The notes under the pieces were generated by a model. It searched no databases. It was not told the origin of the DNA and saw only the letters and a list, made by a program, of their open reading frames with translations. 64,000 nucleotides of DNA from assembly GCF_003943935.1 (NCBI RefSeq), contig NZ_RJOB01000001.1:238396-302395 (forward strand), read 5' to 3'. This document shows, in pieces, positions 16,969 through 26,707 of the stretch (within the stretch, counting starts at the first letter, position 1; the number at the start of each line of letters is the position of its first letter). The position numbers and the translations under genes are program-made. Source of the stretch: Streptococcus mitis (lineage in GTDB: Bacteria > Bacillota > Bacilli > Lactobacillales > Streptococcaceae).

Positions 16969-17769
16969 ATGAAAAAATTTAGCCTATTACTAGCCATCCT
17001 ACCATTTTTGGTTGCCTGTGGAAATCAAGCTACACCTAAAGAGACTAGTTCTCAAAAGACAATCGTCGTTGCAACAGCTGGTGATGTGCCACCATTTGAC
17101 TACGAAGACAAGGGAAATCTGACAGGCTTCGACATCGAAGTTCTAAAAGCAGTGGATGAAAAACTCAGCGACTATGAGATTCAATTCCAAAGAACTGCCT
17201 GGGAGAGTATCTTCCCAGGACTTGATTCTGGCCACTATCAGGCTGCAGCTAATAACTTGAGTTATACAAAAGAACGTGCGGAAAAATACCTTTACTCACT
17301 TCCAATTTCGAATAATCCCCTCGTCCTCGTCAGCAACAAGAAAAATCCTCTGACTTCACTTGACCAAATCGCTGGCAAAACAACTCAAGAGGATACCGGA
17401 ACTTCAAACGCTCAATTCATCAATAACTGGAATCAAAAACACACTGATAATCCCGCTACAATTGATTTTTCTGGTGAGGATATCGGTAAACGAATCCTAG
17501 ACCTCTCTAACGGTGAATTTGATTTCCTAGTCTTTGACAAGGTATCCGTTCAAAAGATTATCAAGGATCGCGGTTTGGATCTTTCTCTTGTTGATTTGCC
17601 TTCTGCCGATAGTCCCAGCAATTACATCGTTTTCTCAAGCGATCAAAAAGAGTTTAAAGAGAAATTTGATAAAGCGCTCAAAGAAATCTACCAAGATGGA
17701 ACACTTGAAAAACTTAGCAATACTTATCTAGGTGGTTCTTACCTTCCAGATCAATCTCAATTACAATAA
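16969..17769 (+). CDS. Amino-acid ABC transporter substrate-binding lipoprotein (family 3)
   Basis: It is 266 residues. The signal peptide ends in PFLVACGNQ (lipobox LVAC), so it is anchored outside the membrane. The SBP_bac_3 fold is clear from AGDVPPFDYEDKGNLTGFDIE and a late FDFLVFDK. The ligand is probably a polar amino acid. No permease or ATPase gene is adjacent, so it must work with a transporter encoded elsewhere. A promoter TTGGTT-18-TAAACT lies at about 16911-16940. A BOX element follows its stop directly. Confidence 0.87.
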   Translation: MKKFSLLLAILPFLVACGNQATPKETSSQKTIVVATAGDVPPFDYEDKGNLTGFDIEVLKAVDEKLSDYEIQFQRTAWESIFPGLDSGHYQAAANNLSYTKERAEKYLYSLPISNNPLVLVSNKKNPLTSLDQIAGKTTQEDTGTSNAQFINNWNQKHTDNPATIDFSGEDIGKRILDLSNGEFDFLVFDKVSVQKIIKDRGLDLSLVDLPSADSPSNYIVFSSDQKEFKEKFDKALKEIYQDGTLEKLSNTYLGGSYLPDQSQLQ

Positions 17770-17882
17770 TACTCTTCGAAAATCTCTTCAAACCACGTCA
17801 GCTTTATCTGCAACCTCAAAGCTGTGCTTTGAGCAACCTACGGCTAGCTTCCTAGTTTGCTCTTTGATTTTCATTGAGTATA
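17768..17882 (+). repeat. BOX element with shortened boxA, adjoining the stop codon
   Basis: ATACTCTTCGAAAATCTCTT begins within the TAA stop of the lipoprotein gene. It runs to CCACGTCAGC, then jumps into TTATCTGCAACCTCAAAGC and boxC ending CTTTGATTTTCATTGAGTAT. The end of boxA and the start of boxB are missing. Confidence 0.88.
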
Positions 17883-17892
17883 AGATATACTA

Positions 17893-17920
17893 AAAGCGAT
17901 TGGACCAGCCAATCGTTTTT
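17893..17920 (+). terminator. Terminator of the amino-acid-binding lipoprotein gene
   Basis: AGCGATTGG/CCAATCG hairpin with a five-base loop, followed by TTTTTAA, downstream of the BOX element. Confidence 0.85.
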
Positions 17921-17948
17921 AATTTGCATTGATTATCTTAGGGAACTC

Positions 17949-18782
17949 TTACAAAAAATCAAAAAAATTCTTCACATCTTCTACATACCCATACTTTTCT
18001 ATTAAGCTTGCTAATAGTTCCAGATTGTGCCCCTGATAATTATCTTCACGACGTAGTTCTTCATACATTTCGATAAAGGGAAGACCCTGGGACTTGGCCA
18101 ATTCTAACTCCGCTTTATAAGCATAAGCGACTTTACGAAATTGGATATTTACTAATTCCCCATCTTCAACTTCTATAACGGCATACTGGGCACGGTGATT
18201 TTTTAACGCCTCCCAATCAAAATAGGGCATGCCAATCGTACCTGGATTGATGATTTGTTGCCCTTGACTGCCATAACGAAGCAACTGCTTGTGAACATGA
18301 CCATAGACTGCCACGTCGGTTTCAGCATCTAGGAGTTGGTCAAATTTCTCCGTATCATTATCAACCAGTAAGTCACTCCCATAGTTTTTGTCAGGTAAAT
18401 TATGAGAGAGAGAAAAGCGCAGTCCGTCAACTTCTTTCTTTTCTAGCAAAGGCAAGCTTCGTAGCCAAACAATCGTTGCAGGATCCATTCGCTCCATCAA
18501 AAACTGGGTCAATCGCATGAGCTGGATTTCTTGTGGATGTTCCAAACCATATTCGCCATCCAAGGCCTCAAGGACACAATCATCCCAATTACCTCGAACA
18601 CTTGCCGTTATAGGAAGTCCCTTCAGCAGAGCGACCAGATCATTTGCGCCTGGACCAGGAAGAAAAATATCTCCCAGAAGCCAGTATTCACTGACTCCTT
18701 GATTTTTAGCATCCGCAATAACTGCTTCTAGCGCCGTTATATTGCCATGAATATCTGATAAAATTGCGATTTTATGATTCAT
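17949..18782 (-). CDS. Calcineurin-like metallophosphoesterase
   Basis: It is 277 residues. Metal-binding motifs occur in the expected order: [22 protein letters not shown] (in place of GNHD) and YGHVHKQ. Such cytoplasmic enzymes cleave phosphodiesters or phosphomonoesters; the substrate is unknown. Its ATG lies inside the end of uvrC (11-base overlap) with AAGGAA upstream, so it is translated from the uvrC message. Confidence 0.85.
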   Translation of the reverse strand: MNHKIAILSDIHGNITALEAVIADAKNQGVSEYWLLGDIFLPGPGANDLVALLKGLPITASVRGNWDDCVLEALDGEYGLEHPQEIQLMRLTQFLMERMDPATIVWLRSLPLLEKKEVDGLRFSLSHNLPDKNYGSDLLVDNDTEKFDQLLDAETDVAVYGHVHKQLLRYGSQGQQIINPGTIGMPYFDWEALKNHRAQYAVIEVEDGELVNIQFRKVAYAYKAELELAKSQGLPFIEMYEELRREDNYQGHNLELLASLIEKYGYVEDVKNFFDFL

Positions 18783-20619
18783 TGTGGTTTCCTTCCGTTT
18801 GGTAATCTACACTCTTTTCCGCCACTTGAGCCAACTCCACTTCTTCCTGCGGATTCAACTTCCTCTGAACTGCTTCTGCGACCGCTCTTGGCACCCCAAC
18901 TTCGACAATTTCATCCACACTGGCTTCCTTGATCTTAGTCAAAGACTTGAAATGCTTCATGAGATTCTGCTTGCGTTTAGGTCCCAGACCGTCAATCCCA
19001 TCCAGTTGTGAAGAAAAGGAGTTTTTGGAGCGCAATTGGCGGTGGAAGGTGATGGCAAAGCGGTGGACCTCATCTTGGATGCGTTGGAGGAGGAAAAATT
19101 CTTGAGAATTGCGAGACAGCTCCACCATCTCAAGCGGATCTCCAAAGAGCAATTCATGAGTTTGGTGCTTATCATTCTTTTGCAGACCTGCAATTGGAAT
19201 ATCCAAACCCAGTTCTTCTTGGATGACCTGTTTGGCAATATTAACTTGACCTTGTCCCCCATCAATGACAATCAAATCTGGCGGAGTCAAAGACTCACGT
19301 TGAACTCGACCATAGCGTCTGCGGATAACCTCACGCATACTCGCATAGTCGTCCGGTCCAACCACAGTCTTGATTTTGTATTTACGATAATCTTTTTTAC
19401 TTGGTTTGCCGTTGACAAAGACCACCATGGCTGAAACAGGACTGGTGCCCATGATATTGGAGTTATCGAAGGACTCGATACGAACTGGAGTCGGAATATG
19501 GAGCAAGCGTCCTAGATTTTCAATAGCCCCTTGGGTCTTTTCGACAGATTTCTCTAGCAAATTGAACTTCTGCTCCAGACTAACACGAGCATTTTTTATG
19601 GCTAGATTGACCAGTTGTTTTTTCTCTCCACGCTGGGGTTTGAGAATCTTGGTATCCACCAAAGCCTTGACAGCTTCTTCATCAATATCCTGCGGAATCA
19701 GCACCTCATTAGGAACCAGATGAGATTTTTCTTGATAAAATTGTCCTACATAGGTCAAGAAGTCCTCGTCCGGATCATTGTAGTAGGGAAAGAGATTGAC
19801 ATCACGTTCAATCAGCTTGCCCTGACGAACAAAGAAAACCTGAACACACATCCAGCCCTTGTCCACATAGTAACCAAAGACATCCCGATTTTGGAGATCC
19901 TTGGCCATAACCCTTTGCTTGGTTCGAAGCGTTCCAATGGCCTGAATCAAGTCACGGTATTCCGCAGCACGTTCAAACTCCATACTTTGAGCTGCCTTTG
20001 CCATCTTCCCCTTGAGGTCATCGATGATTTTGTCATCCTGCCCTTTTAGGAAATCAGAAACCTCCTGAGCCATGGACTGGAAATAAGCCTCATCCTTCTT
20101 ACAGATGGTGTGGGCCATACATTGACCGATATGGTAGTAAAAACAGACCTTAGAAGGTTGATTGGTACACTTGCGAAAAGGGAAAATTCGATCCAAAAGT
20201 CTCTTGATTTCATTGGCTGCCCCCACATCTGGATAAGGACCAAAATAAAGACCACCATCCTTCTTGACTTGACGGGTGATAATCAAACGAGGATAGCGCT
20301 CATTGGTGATTTTGATGAAGGGATAGGACTTATCATCCTTGAGCATAATATTGTATTTGGGCTTATTTTCCTTAATCAGGTTGATTTCTAGGAGAAGTGC
20401 CTCAATATTAGACTCAGTAACAATAAATTCAAAATCCACAATTTCAGACACCAGAGCCTCTGTCTTGGTATCGTGACTTCCACGGAAATAGGATCTCACG
20501 CGATTGCGCAGATTTTTAGCCTTTCCTACATAGATAATGGTGCCGTTTTTATCCTTGTGAATGTAACAACCAGGGCTGGTCGGCAAGAGCTCTAGTTTTG
20601 ATTTAATCAAGTTATTCAT
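18772..20619 (-). CDS. uvrC: UvrABC excinuclease subunit C
   Basis: It makes the two incisions flanking bulky DNA lesions. It is 615 residues. The N-terminal GIY-YIG nuclease domain is at about residues 12-90 ([21 protein letters not shown]). A UVR helix pair lies around [12 protein letters not shown] (binds UvrB). A UvrC endonuclease domain has [11 protein letters not shown] and [10 protein letters not shown] with HRFAITFHR. The C-terminal HhH is [19 protein letters not shown]. An extended -10 lies so close to the ATG that a leaderless message is likely (see findings). Confidence 0.97.
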   Translation of the reverse strand: MNNLIKSKLELLPTSPGCYIHKDKNGTIIYVGKAKNLRNRVRSYFRGSHDTKTEALVSEIVDFEFIVTESNIEALLLEINLIKENKPKYNIMLKDDKSYPFIKITNERYPRLIITRQVKKDGGLYFGPYPDVGAANEIKRLLDRIFPFRKCTNQPSKVCFYYHIGQCMAHTICKKDEAYFQSMAQEVSDFLKGQDDKIIDDLKGKMAKAAQSMEFERAAEYRDLIQAIGTLRTKQRVMAKDLQNRDVFGYYVDKGWMCVQVFFVRQGKLIERDVNLFPYYNDPDEDFLTYVGQFYQEKSHLVPNEVLIPQDIDEEAVKALVDTKILKPQRGEKKQLVNLAIKNARVSLEQKFNLLEKSVEKTQGAIENLGRLLHIPTPVRIESFDNSNIMGTSPVSAMVVFVNGKPSKKDYRKYKIKTVVGPDDYASMREVIRRRYGRVQRESLTPPDLIVIDGGQGQVNIAKQVIQEELGLDIPIAGLQKNDKHQTHELLFGDPLEMVELSRNSQEFFLLQRIQDEVHRFAITFHRQLRSKNSFSSQLDGIDGLGPKRKQNLMKHFKSLTKIKEASVDEIVEVGVPRAVAEAVQRKLNPQEEVELAQVAEKSVDYQTEGNHNES

Positions 20620-20625
20620 AGTTCC

Positions 20626-20631
20626 ATTATA
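20626..20631 (-). promoter_or_regulatory. Extended -10 of uvrC, seven bases from the start codon
   Basis: The minus strand reads TTTTGCTATAATGGAACT and then ATG. TGnTATAAT is an extended -10, and the expected start point falls at about the A of the ATG. Confidence 0.55.
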
Positions 20632-20633
20632 GC

Positions 20634-20662
20634 AAAAAAGTAGGGAAAGATAGTCCCCTACT
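20634..20662 (-). terminator. Terminator after the matrixin-like gene
   Basis: Minus-strand stem GAGTAGGG/CCCTACTT followed by TTTTTTG. The stop codon of the upstream gene is within the stem. Confidence 0.8.
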
Positions 20663-21359
20663 CATTGGTCTCATATATTTTTCGAAGGTTTGCAACATCC
20701 TCTTCCTGAATACCATAAAAGGAACCTGCAGGTTGCATCACAGACTTCTCATCTGTATGATCCAAGCCAATCGCATGGCCTAACTCATGTTCTGCCGTAT
20801 GGACAATGCGCTCATAGGAATAGCCATAGTCAGGATTGGACAGATAATAATGATTCAGACGCACCGTTACAGACAAGAATTGCCCCGTCAAGAGATTAGT
20901 CTGACTTTCCGTCTCTCCTGCCACAGGAGTGTTTCCGTCGTTCATCTCAGTAGCCAAGATACCCGCCTTGCTGGACTCAGTCACAAGTTCAAAGTTAAAA
21001 GCACCAGTTTGATTCCAATTCTGAATTGCTTCTACATAAGCCTCTTGAAAGCGTGAATCCATCTGAGGATCCAAGTAAATACGAGCAGAAGCCTGTGGCC
21101 ACCTTCCTTCAGAATGCTGGTGGCTATCTGTCTGGTTTAACTTAGGCAGTTGCCCTGTTTTTTCCCATTGGTCAATGCTTTGTTGACCAATCTTTACCGA
21201 CCGCTCTGCCTGCTTCAGCGCTCCTTGGAAATCCCCGTTCAGATACCAGAGAAATCCAAAAGCAAGAGTGCATAAAAACAAAACAATCCAAACCAAGCGC
21301 CAAAACAAACGCCAAATAAAAGAAAAGAAAGCCCCTATCAAACGAAAAAGCCAGCGCAT
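20658..21359 (-). CDS. Membrane-anchored matrixin-like zinc protease (M10-type)
   Basis: It is 233 residues. An N-terminal hydrophobic segment (about residues 8-40, [19 protein letters not shown]) anchors it, with the remainder outside the cell. A short charged linker precedes a metalloprotease domain with [15 protein letters not shown] (HExxHxxGxxH zinc motif) followed by SVMQP (Met-turn). This is the matrixin signature. The start is the ATG at 21359, preceded by AGGTGGAG; an in-frame ATG 21 bases upstream lacks a ribosome binding site. Substrate is unknown. It lies downstream of murMN in the same direction with a 78-base gap. Confidence 0.85.
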   Translation of the reverse strand: MRWLFRLIGAFFSFIWRLFWRLVWIVLFLCTLAFGFLWYLNGDFQGALKQAERSVKIGQQSIDQWEKTGQLPKLNQTDSHQHSEGRWPQASARIYLDPQMDSRFQEAYVEAIQNWNQTGAFNFELVTESSKAGILATEMNDGNTPVAGETESQTNLLTGQFLSVTVRLNHYYLSNPDYGYSYERIVHTAEHELGHAIGLDHTDEKSVMQPAGSFYGIQEEDVANLRKIYETNE

Positions 21360-21437
21360 GTCTCTCCACCTTTCTAGCAAATAAAGACTATTTTACTAAA
21401 ACAAGCTGAAAGAAAACTAAATACTGGCTTTCCCATC

Positions 21438-22670
21438 TTAACGTCCTAATATTTTTTTGAGTAACTGAATAGCTTTGTATTTTAAAGGCGATGGATAATA
21501 ACGGAAAGTTCCTGCTTTACGTACAATATAGCCATTAAAATTTTGTTTAAAACGCAAAACGCCATCACTACCATCAAAAATCCCTTGAATCCCTAGGAAG
21601 TTGTATTTAGGTATTCCACGTTTTATACTTTCCAACATAATATATTTTTGAAGTAGCGCAGGGGCATAGAACTTATTAAATTCAGTGTAGGAACCACTAA
21701 AGAGGTAAGTCGTTTCCTGAGGCATATAAACAAATAAACTCCCGGCTAAAACAATATCTTCTTCTCCATATTTTTCAATCAAGTCTCTCGCTTCTGCTTT
21801 TCGCACTTCAAAAGTTTCAAATTGACTAGAATATTCTCTCAGTTGATTTTGTTTTTTCTCAGAATGAGGATTTTTACTCAAATCAAGTCGCAACTTGTCT
21901 AAGACTTCTTCTAGTTTACTTTGTTCACCTTGCAATTTGCTCATATACTCCGAAAAATTTAAGCTTGCTATGAGAAACTCCGCTTGTTCTCCAAATGAAT
22001 CATAAAAGTGCTCATAATATTCTAAACTTTTATCACTATATTCTCTACGTTCAGAGGTTTCTTTTGTTATATTCTTAAAAATCGATAGTTCTTCACGTTT
22101 TAACTTTTTCAACCGAATGCCAAACGTTTCAGCCTTTTTCACCAAGGGTTTACCCTTTTTGCTAAAACTTTTAAGCAAATTCTTTTCAGTTAATTCAGTC
22201 AAATCTTTATAGTATAACCAATCTGGTTCTCCACCTGGATAACCTGTTGTTAATCCATCAAATTGATAACCTAAATTAGTCAAATCTTGAATAATACTTT
22301 TTTTCTCAGCATCTATTGGATCACCTTCACTATCAAAAGTTTGATAAGTTTCATAAGGTTTTACAAGCAACTCTAATACACCATTCTGCTTAGCATATGC
22401 TTTTAACTCCGCATAAAAAATAGGAAGGGCTTCTTTTTTCGTATAAATAGGCCCCGAATTGAGCTCCATATGCAGACCACCTAGCATGGGCAAGCTATAA
22501 ACCAGAGCTGCAACTTGAATTTCTCCTTCTTGTTTCAAAGCAAGGTAAACAATTCGAGCCCCTCTTTTTTCTAATAAGTCCCCCATCTGGACAGATTGCA
22601 TAAAGGAACGAGAAGAAACCTGATCAGAATAAGTACGAAACTCTTCTTTCGTGAGTGTAGTTAGTGCCAT
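21438..22670 (-). CDS. murN: MurN, peptidoglycan branching aminoacyltransferase (FemABX)
   Basis: It adds the second residue (Ala) of the dipeptide side branch to the lipid II lysine, using aminoacyl-tRNA. It is 410 residues. The FemABX fold has two GNAT-like halves, with a coiled-coil arm of charged residues at about 240-290 (EQSKLEEVLDKLRLDLSK). Conserved pieces are LPMLGGLHMELNSGPIY and YNFLGIQGIFDGSDGVLRFK. It starts four bases after the murM stop and forms an operon with it. Confidence 0.93.
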   Translation of the reverse strand: MALTTLTKEEFRTYSDQVSSRSFMQSVQMGDLLEKRGARIVYLALKQEGEIQVAALVYSLPMLGGLHMELNSGPIYTKKEALPIFYAELKAYAKQNGVLELLVKPYETYQTFDSEGDPIDAEKKSIIQDLTNLGYQFDGLTTGYPGGEPDWLYYKDLTELTEKNLLKSFSKKGKPLVKKAETFGIRLKKLKREELSIFKNITKETSERREYSDKSLEYYEHFYDSFGEQAEFLIASLNFSEYMSKLQGEQSKLEEVLDKLRLDLSKNPHSEKKQNQLREYSSQFETFEVRKAEARDLIEKYGEEDIVLAGSLFVYMPQETTYLFSGSYTEFNKFYAPALLQKYIMLESIKRGIPKYNFLGIQGIFDGSDGVLRFKQNFNGYIVRKAGTFRYYPSPLKYKAIQLLKKILGR

Positions 22671-22674
22671 ATAC

Positions 22675-23895
22675 TTACTTTCTATGTTTTTTTCTTAATG
22701 TTTTACGGAAATCAAGAGCAAGTCTTAACAGAGGATAGAGAGGATGAGTGGGCATTGTAAATTCACCCAAATATTCTTCAATCGTTGGATTAAATTTTTC
22801 CTTAAAATGATAAAGTCCACCATTGAGAGAGTTTTCAACACCACCTAAATTTTGCCACACTATACCTCGCTCAAAGGCATAGCGAGCCGTTTCATACCAA
22901 GTTAAAATTGGTGCATTGTAACGTTTAAAATCATCATCCATACCAGCATATAGATTGACAGAGGTATTACCAAATTCCAAACTCAAAGTAGCCGCTAAAG
23001 GAATGTTTGATTTTCCCATATTCATATATCCCTGCAAGAAATCTATTTCCTCTTCTAAACGTTCTTTTTCTTTTATATTTTCCTGAACTTTTGAAGGTTT
23101 GGTTGCATCATTAAATTTTTCTGCAACTACTCTATTTTTTTCTAATTGTTCTTCTAATTCTCTTAAACGCTTAGAAACATCCAAACTTGTTAGCGTGATA
23201 TAGGAATCTTCTTTGAAATTATCTAATAATTTCTTATAATAAACTTCGTTTCTTAAATGAATCTCTTTTCGCTTCTCAGTTTTTTTCATCAACTCCGAAA
23301 ATGAATCTAATAGTTCCAGTCCACCATATTGAATCTCAAGCCCTTTGTTTCGTGCTGTTCGGATAGCTTGCCTCGTTGATTTAGAAAGTTTATCTTCTTC
23401 AAAATTTTCCTTATATATTTTCGCCTGAATACGAGGCTGAATGGTGTCATCCATCTCGATTGTCTGCCCAGACCATTCCACTCCTAATTGCCCTAAAATA
23501 TCAACAATAGCAAGACTTTCAGGATATTCTCTTTTATCTTGATTGACCAAATGTTGAGATAGACAAATACTTGGATCGAAAGTCACAAAAACCGCTCTCT
23601 TACTGCGAGCATAAGACTTAATAGACTGCAGGACAAACTTTAAAAGTTCTGTATCCCTATAATCCAATATAGGTCCTCTTGGGATGTAAAACATTTTATA
23701 CCCCAAAGGGAGGGACTTTATGAGAATACTAGCCACAGCCAGTAAGTTCTCCCCTTCATAGACACCAAGTCTCTCATGATTCCAATCAGATTTTACTTTT
23801 TCCCAAGCACTGCTTTGTAATAGATTAACCATGGGATGTTCTTTTACAAAACCATCATACTCTGATAATGGTATCCCAAGCTGATAACGATACAT
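22675..23895 (-). CDS. murM: MurM, peptidoglycan branching aminoacyltransferase (FemABX)
   Basis: It transfers Ala or Ser from tRNA to the lysine side chain of lipid II, the first step of branched stem peptides. In pneumococcus murM alleles affect penicillin resistance and tolerance. It is 406 residues with FemABX features: YKMFYIPRGPILDYRD, a long charged coiled-coil arm (about 235-300), and WQNLGGVENSLNGGLYHFK. Whether this is a mosaic allele cannot be judged from a single sequence. A weak promoter (-10 TAAAAT at about 23932) lies upstream. Confidence 0.93.
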   Translation of the reverse strand: MYRYQLGIPLSEYDGFVKEHPMVNLLQSSAWEKVKSDWNHERLGVYEGENLLAVASILIKSLPLGYKMFYIPRGPILDYRDTELLKFVLQSIKSYARSKRAVFVTFDPSICLSQHLVNQDKREYPESLAIVDILGQLGVEWSGQTIEMDDTIQPRIQAKIYKENFEEDKLSKSTRQAIRTARNKGLEIQYGGLELLDSFSELMKKTEKRKEIHLRNEVYYKKLLDNFKEDSYITLTSLDVSKRLRELEEQLEKNRVVAEKFNDATKPSKVQENIKEKERLEEEIDFLQGYMNMGKSNIPLAATLSLEFGNTSVNLYAGMDDDFKRYNAPILTWYETARYAFERGIVWQNLGGVENSLNGGLYHFKEKFNPTIEEYLGEFTMPTHPLYPLLRLALDFRKTLRKKHRK

Positions 23896-23944
23896 ATTTT
23901 TCTCTCTTTCAACTAGTATCTCTCTACTATTTTACTATTTTCGA

Positions 23945-23971
23945 TTAAAAAGTCTAGCGAAAATAGACTTC
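23945..23971 (-). terminator. estA terminator
   Basis: Minus-strand hairpin AAGTCTA/TAGACTT with a seven-base loop, followed by TTTAA. Confidence 0.65.
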
Positions 23972-24025
23972 CATCATTGTTTTTAAGCCAAGAATAACTA
24001 TAAATAGTGGTTCATTTATAAAAAG

Positions 24026-24805
24026 CTAACTCAATCTCTCTTCTAATTTGAAATCAATTGGTAGGATTGCTAAAAAACGTTCCAATTGTTTTTCCCAGTA
24101 GTACCATTCGTGAGTTCCAGCACTATGGCTATAGGTCACATCAAAGCCCAGTTTTTTGAGATTTTTCACTGCGAGATTATTGGCTTCGTACAAGAAATCT
24201 TGCTCGCCACACCAAGCCCAAAGCTTGGTCTGTTTATCTGATTTTTTAGCCAGACTTTCAAGAGAATAAGGACTAGCTGTCCAATCCTTAATCTCCCCAA
24301 ACACACCCCTCCAATAAGCTGGTGTTCCCAAATTTTGGCTTTCAGGAGAAAAATCTTGAAAGCTAAGGGCGCCTGAAAAACTAGCTGCGTGAGAAAAACG
24401 ATTTGTTGCAAGAGCCAATTTGAAACAGCCATAACCTCCCATAGAAAGACCAGCGATAAAAGTCTTTTCACGCTTGCTAGTCATATTAGGGAAGAAACGT
24501 TTCAAAACCTGTGGCAATTCCTCTGCTAGAGCTGTGTAGTAATCAAAACCATACTTAGTATCAGTGTACCAACCATTGCTGGTATTGGGCATGACAACGA
24601 TGAGATTGGTTCCTCGAAGCAAGCGTTCTACGTTGGTTCGCTTGAGCCAACTGTTATGATTGCCAGACATCCCGTGTAAAAGATACAAAACAGGGATATC
24701 TTCGCAATCTGGTTCTTCCACTCGATTGGCATCGGGGTAAAGAACATTCACCCCCCACTCCATATCTAATACCAGTGAGTAATACTCGATTTTCATTACT
24801 GCCAT
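24026..24805 (-). CDS. estA: Tributyrin esterase EstA (esterase D-like)
   Basis: It is a 259-residue alpha/beta hydrolase. The oxyanion region is [14 protein letters not shown], the nucleophile elbow [12 protein letters not shown], and the late His is in [11 protein letters not shown]. It hydrolyses short-chain acyl esters, and the pneumococcal homologue can remove O-acetyl groups. AAGGAAAA precedes the ATG. No signal peptide is visible, so it is predicted cytoplasmic. Confidence 0.9.
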   Translation of the reverse strand: MAVMKIEYYSLVLDMEWGVNVLYPDANRVEEPDCEDIPVLYLLHGMSGNHNSWLKRTNVERLLRGTNLIVVMPNTSNGWYTDTKYGFDYYTALAEELPQVLKRFFPNMTSKREKTFIAGLSMGGYGCFKLALATNRFSHAASFSGALSFQDFSPESQNLGTPAYWRGVFGEIKDWTASPYSLESLAKKSDKQTKLWAWCGEQDFLYEANNLAVKNLKKLGFDVTYSHSAGTHEWYYWEKQLERFLAILPIDFKLEERLS

Positions 24806-24830
24806 AATTTTTTCCTTTTATTTTCCGATA

Positions 24831-24852
24831 AGAAAAAGCCGAAATTCGACTT
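24831..24852 (-). terminator. Weak hairpin after rnjB
   Basis: Minus-strand AGTCGAATTTCGGCT with one mismatch in the stem, followed by TTTTTC. Confidence 0.4.
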
Positions 24853-24873
24853 TCTCTCTGTTTATTTCAACGA

Positions 24874-26535
24874 TTATTTTGCTTCCATGACCACTGGTAA
24901 AACGGCTGGACGACGTTTAGTTTGATCAAAGAGGTACTTGGTCAGAGTATCACGAACCTTCCCTTTGAGATCTGCCCAGTCAAAGTCATCGCCTTGAAGA
25001 TAGTCTTCTACCGTTTGGTTAATCAATTCTGAACTTTCACGGAGAATATCGCGGCTCTTCTTAAGATAAACGAATCCACGCGTGTGAACACGGGCCTTGG
25101 CCACAATTTTCTTCTCACGACGGTTAACGGTAATTGCTACGATGAAAATACCATCCTCTGACAATACCTTACGGTCACGAAGGACTACATTGCCAACATC
25201 ACCGATAGCATTTCCATCAATCAAGACATCGCCTGCCGAAACTGCACCAGCTGGGACAAAGTCCCCATTCTCATAAGCCATGCTGGTTCCCTTTTTAGGA
25301 ATGAAAATGCGTTCTGGCAACATCCCAACTGCCATAGCAGCCTTGGCATGGGCATCCAACTCACGGTATTCACCTTGAATTGGGAAGAGATACTTGGGTT
25401 GCAAGAGATTGATCATCAACTGCAAATCACGTGCATTTCCATGACCTGACACACGCAAGCTTTGGGTGATTAATTTGACAACCCCGCCAGCTTGGTAAAT
25501 CATGTTTTCCACACGCGCCATGACTGCTTCTTTGGCGATAGATGGAGTCGTTACGATATAGACCAGGTCACCGTCCTTGATTTCCACATAACGGTGGCGA
25601 CCAATCGACATCTTGCGAAGACCATTGATAGGCTCACCCATACGGCCCGTCTCAAGGATAATCAACTCATGGTCCTCAAAGCGAGACATATCTTTTGGCT
25701 TAATCAAAAGGCTCTCGTTAGCTAGAGACAATTTCTTGAGGCGAATAGCAGTACGGACGATATTTTCAATATCAAATCCTGTCAAGACCACACGACGGCC
25801 TGTTGCATCCGCAGCGACAAATACCTGTTGAATACGAGAGAGGTTGCTGGCTACCGCCGCAACAATGATACGTCCCTCCCAGTCCGCAATGGTTTGGGTG
25901 ATTTCATCCCCAACTTCACTTTCGCTAGCCACTTGAACATTACTGTCTGCATTGGCTGAATCACTGAGAAGAGCCAGAACTCCGTCACGACCGATTTCTG
26001 CCAAACGAGCAAAGTCTGTCGCATAAGATTCACTAGCTGTCTGGTCAAATTTGAAGTCTCCTGTGTAAACGATGCTGCCCTCAGCCGTCTTCAAGACCAC
26101 ACCCAGACTCTCTGGGATAGAGTGGGTCGTACGGAAGAAGGAAACCACAGTCCCTCCAAAATCAATCTCCGTATTCTCATCAATGACATGGAAATCATTG
26201 AATTTCTTAACCGCATCATTTCCTTTAACAAAGAGTTTGGCCAACTCAATGGTCAACTCAGACCCAAATACAGGTACCTTAGCTTCAGCCAAGAGATAAG
26301 GCAATGCACCAATGGCATCCGCATGCCCGTGGGTCAAGAAAACCCCAGCGATACGGTCGCTATTTTCAAAAAGGTAATCCATATTGGGAATAACGACATC
26401 CACCCCTAGTTGTTCATTTTCAGGGTATTTCAGACCTGCATCCAAAACGAAAATAGATCCATCGATTTCAGCGATATACATATTTTTCCCATTTTCACGT
26501 ACACCACCAAGTGTTGTTAAACTGATATTACTCAT
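24874..26535 (-). CDS. rnjB: Ribonuclease J2
   Basis: It is a metallo-beta-lactamase/beta-CASP RNase that pairs with RNase J1 in mRNA decay and 5' maturation. It is 553 residues. The first metal motif reads LTHGHADAIG (residues 67-76). RNase J1 has HGHEDHIG there, so the last His is replaced by Ala74 and the active site is degenerate, as in known streptococcal RNase J2. The beta-CASP and C-terminal domains are present (SGHGNARDLQLM). An AGGAGGAA lies before the ATG. Confidence 0.92.
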   Translation of the reverse strand: MSNISLTTLGGVRENGKNMYIAEIDGSIFVLDAGLKYPENEQLGVDVVIPNMDYLFENSDRIAGVFLTHGHADAIGALPYLLAEAKVPVFGSELTIELAKLFVKGNDAVKKFNDFHVIDENTEIDFGGTVVSFFRTTHSIPESLGVVLKTAEGSIVYTGDFKFDQTASESYATDFARLAEIGRDGVLALLSDSANADSNVQVASESEVGDEITQTIADWEGRIIVAAVASNLSRIQQVFVAADATGRRVVLTGFDIENIVRTAIRLKKLSLANESLLIKPKDMSRFEDHELIILETGRMGEPINGLRKMSIGRHRYVEIKDGDLVYIVTTPSIAKEAVMARVENMIYQAGGVVKLITQSLRVSGHGNARDLQLMINLLQPKYLFPIQGEYRELDAHAKAAMAVGMLPERIFIPKKGTSMAYENGDFVPAGAVSAGDVLIDGNAIGDVGNVVLRDRKVLSEDGIFIVAITVNRREKKIVAKARVHTRGFVYLKKSRDILRESSELINQTVEDYLQGDDFDWADLKGKVRDTLTKYLFDQTKRRPAVLPVVMEAK

Positions 26536-26673
26536 TTTTCCTCCGAAAGCTTAATTTATCTTGATTATAGGGTTTCTTACCCTTTTATTCTAAAAGCACT
26601 ATTACTTTTAGCCGAATCTTTTCCTACCATTATACCATTTTTTTGATGATTTTCAAAATGAAGATTCGTTTTC

Positions 26674-26700
26674 AAAAAAGAGCTGGTTGCCCAACTCTTT
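26674..26700 (-). terminator. recJ terminator
   Basis: Minus-strand AAGAGTTGG/CCAGCTCTT hairpin with a GCAA loop, followed by TTTTT. Confidence 0.75.
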
Positions 26701-26707
26701 CCTACGT

